In this document: in pieces, positions 59,559-64,000 of the stretch | Layout of the letters: every line of letters starts with the position of its first letter | How positions within the stretch are numbered: position 1 is the first letter of the stretch | Source: Acinetobacter sp. ANC 4648 | GTDB taxonomy: Bacteria; Pseudomonadota; Gammaproteobacteria; Pseudomonadales; Moraxellaceae | Direction of reading: 5' to 3' | Length of the DNA: 64,000 nucleotides | Assembly (NCBI RefSeq): GCF_002135345.1 | Contig: NZ_NEGI01000001.1 | Coordinates: 558,001-622,000 of the forward strand | Translations under genes and position numbers: made by a program | The notes under the pieces: model-generated | What the model was told of the DNA's origin: nothing | Databases searched by the model: none | Seen by the model: only the letters and a program-made list of their open reading frames with translations

Positions 59559-60808
59559 GCTCGCCCGACTCCCGCATAGATAAAACCCTGTGCTTTCACA
59601 TATTCGGGATTGTAAACATTACGTCCATCTAAAATAAATGCGTGTTTCATCAAAGCTTTTAACTGTTTAAAATCTGGACTTAAATATTGTTTCCATGCAG
59701 TCATAAGACATAGTGCATCTGCAGATTGTACGGTTTGATATTGATCTTCACATAAAACCAAATCATTACGCTGACCGTACCTTTTTCTAATCTCATCTAA
59801 AGCTTGAGGATCATGTAAATGCACGATCACACCTTGAGCCCAAAGTGCATCAAGCATGACATGAATCGGGGCATTATTAATACTTGAGGTATTCTCCTTA
59901 AACGATGCCCCCCAAATTGCTACAACCTTTCCTTTTAAATCAGCATTATAGTGGTTCCACAACTTTCTAAATAAAATTTCTTTTTGTTGTTCGTTGATTT
60001 CCCACACTTGTTCTAACAACTGACTGTTCACACCTGTACCTGAAACAGTGTTGGATAAGGTCAAAATATCATGAGAAAAATTTTCTCCACCAAAACCAAC
60101 CCCCGCCGATAAATAGGCCGAACCAATGCGACTATCTGCAGCTAAACCTTGCTGTACATTCAAAATATCAATACCCAGCTTTTCAGTGACTAAAGCGAGA
60201 TCATTCATATAACTAATCCGAGTCGCTAACATCCCCGAGATACTCAGCTTAGTAAATTCTGCATCCAAAATCGGCATAAACAGATATTGATATTTAAATT
60301 GAAAAATAGGTCTCAGTAATTCTTGTACTAAATTCGCTGCCAAATCACTGTCAACCCCTACAATAATTTGCTTGGCCAAAGTAAAACTATTGACAGCATT
60401 ACCTTCCTGAATTACATCTGGTAAATAAGCCCAAGCATCAATGGTTAAAATTTGTTTTAATTTTTCAGTACCATACAAGCCAAATGTAGAACTATTAATC
60501 ATTAATTTTGGATGAGCAACAGCCAACTGAGTGATCTTGTGAGCAGCTAATATGGCTTGATTCACTTCGGTCGCGGCATAACTAAACAGAAAAACATCTT
60601 GATCCGAGTTAACTTGGTCCAGATGCTTTAATGTTAAAAAGCCTGTTTGAATTTGCTTTTTGATCAGCTGATTCACTACATCATCTTGATAGTGTATTAA
60701 CAACTCAGAGCTTGTATTTGGACACCAAGTAACTTGGTGTCCATTTTCAGAGAACAATCCAGCCAAAACACCAGCTTGCAGCGTTGTCCCTAAAACAGTG
60801 ATTTTCAT
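59555..60808 (-). CDS. ugd: UDP-glucose 6-dehydrogenase family protein, catalytic Cys replaced
   Basis: Placed where K loci carry ugd, which should oxidise UDP-glucose to UDP-glucuronate. The three-domain layout is visible in 417 aa, but active-site positions diverge: the family motif GFGGxCFPKD reads [10 protein letters not shown] at 238-247, with Asn243 in place of the thiohemiacetal-forming Cys and His246 in place of Lys. The NAD motif is GTTLQAG rather than GxGYVG, and the KxxxN pair is Lys187/Ser191. I recall Acinetobacter K-locus Ugd proteins looking alike, so this is a clade trait rather than a sequencing error. Activity is therefore open. Confidence 0.85.
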   Translation of the reverse strand: MKITVLGTTLQAGVLAGLFSENGHQVTWCPNTSSELLIHYQDDVVNQLIKKQIQTGFLTLKHLDQVNSDQDVFLFSYAATEVNQAILAAHKITQLAVAHPKLMINSSTFGLYGTEKLKQILTIDAWAYLPDVIQEGNAVNSFTLAKQIIVGVDSDLAANLVQELLRPIFQFKYQYLFMPILDAEFTKLSISGMLATRISYMNDLALVTEKLGIDILNVQQGLAADSRIGSAYLSAGVGFGGENFSHDILTLSNTVSGTGVNSQLLEQVWEINEQQKEILFRKLWNHYNADLKGKVVAIWGASFKENTSSINNAPIHVMLDALWAQGVIVHLHDPQALDEIRKRYGQRNDLVLCEDQYQTVQSADALCLMTAWKQYLSPDFKQLKALMKHAFILDGRNVYNPEYVKAQGFIYAGVGRA

Positions 60809-60827
60809 TACGAATCCAGTCTAAATT

Positions 60828-61703
60828 TTATAATTTCAATTCTTGTATTAACTGTTTAAATTCATCACCCAATTTAGGATGCTCAATACCATAATGCAAT
60901 ACGGCTTTTAAATAACCAATTTTGCTACCACAATCAAAGGTCTGTCCCTGCATACGATATGCTTCAACAGGTTCAAGTTTTTGCAAAGCAGCAATCGCAT
61001 CAGTTAATTGAATTTCATTGCCTGCACCTTTAGGTGTATTTTCTAAAAGTTGCATAATTTTTGCAGGTAAAATATAGCGCCCAACCACAGATAAATTTGA
61101 AGGTGCCATTCCGACGCTAGGCTTTTCAACAATACCTTGCATCACAACACTTTCACCTTCAGCAGGTGTAGTTTTTACATCAACAATGCCGTATTGATCA
61201 ACCAACTGCTCAGGTACTGCTTCTACCATAATCTGAGCCGACTGTGATTGCTCAAAACGAGCAATCATTCTCTCGAGATCATTTTCAGTATTCATACTTT
61301 TTACCAATACATCCGGTAATAGCACAGCAAAAGCATCATGACCAATGAGAGATTTCGCACAAAGTACTGCATGTCCTAAACCCAATGGCTGAGGTTGGCG
61401 TATACTAATCACACTAATATTTTTAGGTAAAATCTCAGTAATTTCTTTAAGTAAATCAAATTTATTTTTGTTTTCTAACGTCGTTTCTAATTCAAAGTTT
61501 CGATCAAAATAATTTTCGATAGATGCTTTCGAAGCATGTGTCACCAAAATAATTTGCTCAATTCCTGCCGCCACAGCTTCTTTAACCACATATTCAATCG
61601 CCGGGCGATCAACCACTGTCACCATTTCTTTTGGAATAGACTTGCTTGCAGGTAAAAAACGAGTGCCTAACCCAGCGACAGGAAGAATTGCTTTTTTAAT
61701 CAT
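60828..61703 (-). CDS. galU: UTP-glucose-1-phosphate uridylyltransferase
   Basis: Makes UDP-glucose for Ugd and Gne1. 291 aa. Nucleotide-binding GLGTRFLPASKSIPKEMVTVVDRPAIEYVV at the N-terminus, FAVLLPDVLV with the metal-binding Asp, and VEKPSVGMAPSNLSVVGRYIL. It lies 19 nt upstream of ugd and 34 nt downstream of the sugar transferase gene. Confidence 0.96.
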   Translation of the reverse strand: MIKKAILPVAGLGTRFLPASKSIPKEMVTVVDRPAIEYVVKEAVAAGIEQIILVTHASKASIENYFDRNFELETTLENKNKFDLLKEITEILPKNISVISIRQPQPLGLGHAVLCAKSLIGHDAFAVLLPDVLVKSMNTENDLERMIARFEQSQSAQIMVEAVPEQLVDQYGIVDVKTTPAEGESVVMQGIVEKPSVGMAPSNLSVVGRYILPAKIMQLLENTPKGAGNEIQLTDAIAALQKLEPVEAYRMQGQTFDCGSKIGYLKAVLHYGIEHPKLGDEFKQLIQELKL

Positions 61704-61737
61704 GAGAGATTCTACAACTTACTTAATAAAAAAAATT

Positions 61738-62370
61738 TCAATGATTTGATGATGACTTGATTTCCGAAGATTCATTCCCCGAAAAACGGCTTGCACCCAC
61801 GGTCTGATCAGGTGCATTTATACCTTCCTTATTAAATAATACTTCGACTGTTTTGAACATAATTTTAAAGTCCGATACTGTTGAAAAAGTATCTACATAT
61901 TGAACATCTAAATCGAATTTTTCTTCCCATGATAAATTATTACGCCCACTCACCTGAGCCAATCCAGTCATACCTGGTTTCACTTCATGCCGACGCATTT
62001 GATGAGAAGTATAATATTCCATAAATTCAGGCAATTGAGGCCTTGGACCTACAATACTCATATCACCTTTTAAAACATTCAAAAGTTGTGGCATTTCATC
62101 CAGAGTTGTTGAACGCAGTTTATGTCCAAAAGGGGTAATGCGCTGTTCATCTGGTAAAAGATTACCTTCTTTATCAAGTGCGTCCTTCATTGATCTGAAT
62201 TTAATCATATGAAATAACTCTCCATTTTTCCCAGGTCTCTTTTGTAGGAAAAAAATAGGAGAGCCTAAATTCTGACGAACCTTATAAGCAACAAAAAGGA
62301 ATATTGGTGATAAAAGCAAAAGTGCCATAAACGCAATAATAATATCAACCAATCTTTTCATCTGATTCAT
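61738..62370 (-). CDS. itrA: Initiating sugar-phosphate transferase (ItrA-like)
   Basis: Transfers the first sugar-1-phosphate to undecaprenyl phosphate, starting the capsule repeat unit. The short form of 210 aa has one N-terminal membrane hairpin (VDIIIAFMALLLLSPIFLFVAY) and the catalytic domain KRPGKNGELFHMIKFRSM, RSTTLDEMPQLLNVLKGDMSIVGPRPQLPEF, HEVKPGMTGLAQVSGRNNLSWEEKFDLDVQYV. The first sugar cannot be named with confidence. Its start overlaps the glycosyltransferase gene by 17-26 nt depending on which ATG (62370 or 62361) is used. The Ser-rich tail has no motif. Confidence 0.93.
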   Translation of the reverse strand: MNQMKRLVDIIIAFMALLLLSPIFLFVAYKVRQNLGSPIFFLQKRPGKNGELFHMIKFRSMKDALDKEGNLLPDEQRITPFGHKLRSTTLDEMPQLLNVLKGDMSIVGPRPQLPEFMEYYTSHQMRRHEVKPGMTGLAQVSGRNNLSWEEKFDLDVQYVDTFSTVSDFKIMFKTVEVLFNKEGINAPDQTVGASRFSGNESSEIKSSSNH

Positions 62371-63520
62371 TTAAACCCATAATTTCAAATAATTTTTTGT
62401 TTGCCTTGTTTGCATCAAAATGCTCAGTGGCAATTTTATAACTTTCTAGCCCCATGATATTAATCATTTCTGGGTGTTCTATAAAATAACACATTTTATC
62501 AGCTAGCACCTGAACATTCCATTTCGGTACTAAAAAACCATTTATCCCATCACGAACTGTCTCACGGCAACCTGGCACATCGGTTGTAATCACAGGACGT
62601 CCTATAGCCATTGCTTCTTGTGTACTTCGTGGAATACCTTCTCGATAATATGAGGGTAATACAAAAACGGCACTATTCTGTATACGTTTAGCCACATCTG
62701 TTACAAAACCTGGATATTCGATAATTCCAGAATTTATCACTTGATCAAGTTGCTGTTGAGTTAGACCATAAGGGTTTTCTGTATCTAATCCACCAATAAT
62801 TTTAAAAATCACTTGAGGATATTTAACTTTTACAATTTTTGCAGCTTCAATATATTCAAAAATACCCTTTTCAGCTAAAAGTCGTGCAATAAAAATAAAT
62901 GAGATAGCTTGCTTATCATCCCAATTTTTATATTCATATTCTTTTAAATTAAGACCAATTGGGCCTAAAACTTCTACTGCATTTAATTTATGGTTGATTT
63001 TATTCGCCATGATTAAATCATTTGGATCATCATTATTCAGGAAAATAATTTTATCGATAAAAGGGAATACGATTCTATAGAGAACTATTTGTACAGCTTT
63101 AATGAGTTTAATTTTTAAACTTTGTCCATTTTTATGAATAGTGAAAGGACTTCCCAAGCCTTCAATCATTCCAACTATTTTCGGGACTTTATTCATTTTT
63201 GCAGCAAGCGAACCATAAACCACAGGTTTAGTAAAATAAGAAAAAACTATATCGGGTTTTATCTCAAAAATTTTAGTCTTCAACTCAAATACAGTTTTTA
63301 AATCAGCTAAAGGATTTAATCCACCACGATTCATTTTATAAATAATCGGCTGAGCACCAAGCTCTTTAATTTTATCTAATTCACTTTCTGTATACTCGCA
63401 TACAAATGTATAGACTTTATAATTTTCAGAAATTAATTTTTTAATTAATTCTGAGCGAAAACCCAACAAACTTGCTGATGTATTACCAATTAATACAATT
63501 TTTTTACATCTATTTTTCAT
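62345..63520 (-). CDS. GT4-type glycosyltransferase
   Basis: Adds a sugar to the growing capsule unit at the cytoplasmic face. 391 aa, GT-B fold: an N-terminal acceptor domain with IVLIGNTSASLLGFRSELIKKL and IVFSYFTKPVVYGSLAAK, and a C-terminal donor domain with ISFIFIARLLAEKGIFEYIEAAKIV and VLPSYYREGIPRSTQEAMAIGRPVITTDVPGCRETV, whose E-x7-E (EGIPRSTQE) is the family 4 motif. Donor and linkage cannot be predicted here. It starts 5 nt after the wzy-like gene. Confidence 0.92.
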   Translation of the reverse strand: MKNRCKKIVLIGNTSASLLGFRSELIKKLISENYKVYTFVCEYTESELDKIKELGAQPIIYKMNRGGLNPLADLKTVFELKTKIFEIKPDIVFSYFTKPVVYGSLAAKMNKVPKIVGMIEGLGSPFTIHKNGQSLKIKLIKAVQIVLYRIVFPFIDKIIFLNNDDPNDLIMANKINHKLNAVEVLGPIGLNLKEYEYKNWDDKQAISFIFIARLLAEKGIFEYIEAAKIVKVKYPQVIFKIIGGLDTENPYGLTQQQLDQVINSGIIEYPGFVTDVAKRIQNSAVFVLPSYYREGIPRSTQEAMAIGRPVITTDVPGCRETVRDGINGFLVPKWNVQVLADKMCYFIEHPEMINIMGLESYKIATEHFDANKANKKLFEIMGLNESDEKIG

Positions 63521-63525
63521 ATTAA

Positions 63526-64000
63526 TTATCCTGTCTTAAATTTCAACTTATTCAAAAAAATAATTATAAATGCCAAAAACATTAGATTAAAGAATGCACC
63601 AAACCAGCCATGATACAAATAAATAATCATAAAAACTGATATCACATTAAAAAACTGTCTATTTGCATACTTATATATAAAATAAAATAAAGGAATTATT
63701 AATAACGACCAATAAATAAATAAATAAATACTCTTTTCACGCAATAATATTAACCAGCCACTTAATCCTGTATTCGCATTCCAAGCTTCACTACTATAGG
63801 CTCCGAAATCACGAACAGCCATCATATTTGAATAGGTTAATAACTCTTTACTACCCAATAATTTATAAAAGAAATTCTGAGGAATACCTTCAAGCCAGTA
63901 TGGTAAAATTTTATTTAATTCATATAGCTTTCTATATTCATCTGCATTTTCAAGAAGTAATGCAGTATGACCTAAATGCTGAAATCTGCCTAAAAGATAA
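63526..64000 (-). CDS. wzy: Wzy-like capsule polymerase, C-terminal part (runs off edge)
   Basis: The frame is open across the window edge; the visible 157 residues begin YLLGRFQHLGHTALLLEN. They hold a large hydrophilic loop (to about NTGLSGW) followed by three hydrophobic helices (IYLFIYWSLLIIPLFYFIY, FFNVISVFMIIYLY, FFNLMFLAFIIIFL). This matches the C-terminal third of O-antigen/capsule polymerases, whose periplasmic loop is followed by the last TM helices. Such proteins have little sequence conservation, so the call leans on topology and place in the K locus. A shorter TTG-started frame at 63858 is not a real start. Confidence 0.75.
   Translation of the reverse strand, partial: YLLGRFQHLGHTALLLENADEYRKLYELNKILPYWLEGIPQNFFYKLLGSKELLTYSNMMAVRDFGAYSSEAWNANTGLSGWLILLREKSIYLFIYWSLLIIPLFYFIYKYANRQFFNVISVFMIIYLYHGWFGAFFNLMFLAFIIIFLNKLKFKTG

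Overview
The window looks like chromosomal DNA from a gammaproteobacterium of the genus Acinetobacter, probably not A. baumannii itself. This rests on gene content and order recalled from the family: def opposite LysM-dprA-tsaC, atpIBEFHAGDC, znuA facing zur-znuCB, argS followed by a SPOR protein, and the capsule block (wzy)-gtr-itrA-galU-ugd-gpi-gne1 with pgm on the other strand. The DNA is AT-rich with AT-rich intergenic gaps. No rRNA, CRISPR array, intact insertion sequence or prophage is visible.

Layout. 1-3.5 kb: peptide deformylase (cut by the edge), then LysM protein, dprA and tsaC. 3.5-7.7 kb: a DMT permease, then a TetR repressor divergent from an MFS exporter with two near-identical operators between them, then an AraC-type regulator. 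7.9-10.9 kb: two related lipoproteins on either side of a BtuE-type peroxidase, then a small P-loop kinase and an unknown gene. 11-18.3 kb: the complete nine-gene ATP synthase operon on the minus strand, with a candidate promoter and a strong terminator. 18.4-21.4 kb: the zinc uptake regulon around a near-perfect Zur box. 21.5-24.2 kb: a decayed accessory patch holding a LysE-family pseudogene, an orphan lipoprotein and an internally deleted vgrG. 24.3-40 kb: housekeeping and metabolic genes (maeA, argS, SPOR protein, hydrolase, GST, pirin, diguanylate cyclase, guaA, DoxX, DedA, LysE exporter, orphan ParA with a glycine-rich lipoprotein, SirB2 and BolA proteins). 40 kb: two identical tRNA-Gly(GCC) genes. 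40.2-49.9 kb: an MHS permease and a six-gene valine/isobutyryl-CoA degradation operon facing a LysR regulator. 50-55 kb: a tolC-lapB-lapC type I secretion operon with no substrate gene in the window. 55.4-64 kb: the conserved end of a capsule (K) locus, leaving the window inside the wzy-like polymerase.

How the genes work together. The valine operon runs from isobutyryl-CoA (acyl-CoA dehydrogenase, enoyl-CoA hydratase, hydroxyisobutyryl-CoA hydrolase) through MmsB and MmsA to propionyl-CoA. The capsule block makes sugar precursors (Pgm, Gpi, GalU, Gne1, Ugd), starts the repeat unit on undecaprenyl phosphate (ItrA-like), extends it (GT4) and polymerises it (Wzy).

The observations I rate highest are: the Ugd-family protein has Asn where UDP-glucose dehydrogenases have their catalytic Cys; the vgrG gene has been reduced to its N-terminus plus an out-of-frame effector tail next to a possible orphan immunity lipoprotein; the tandem TetR operators; and the peroxidase flanked by paralogous lipoproteins. 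I did not find a clearly new multigene system. All functional calls come from motif recognition by eye.
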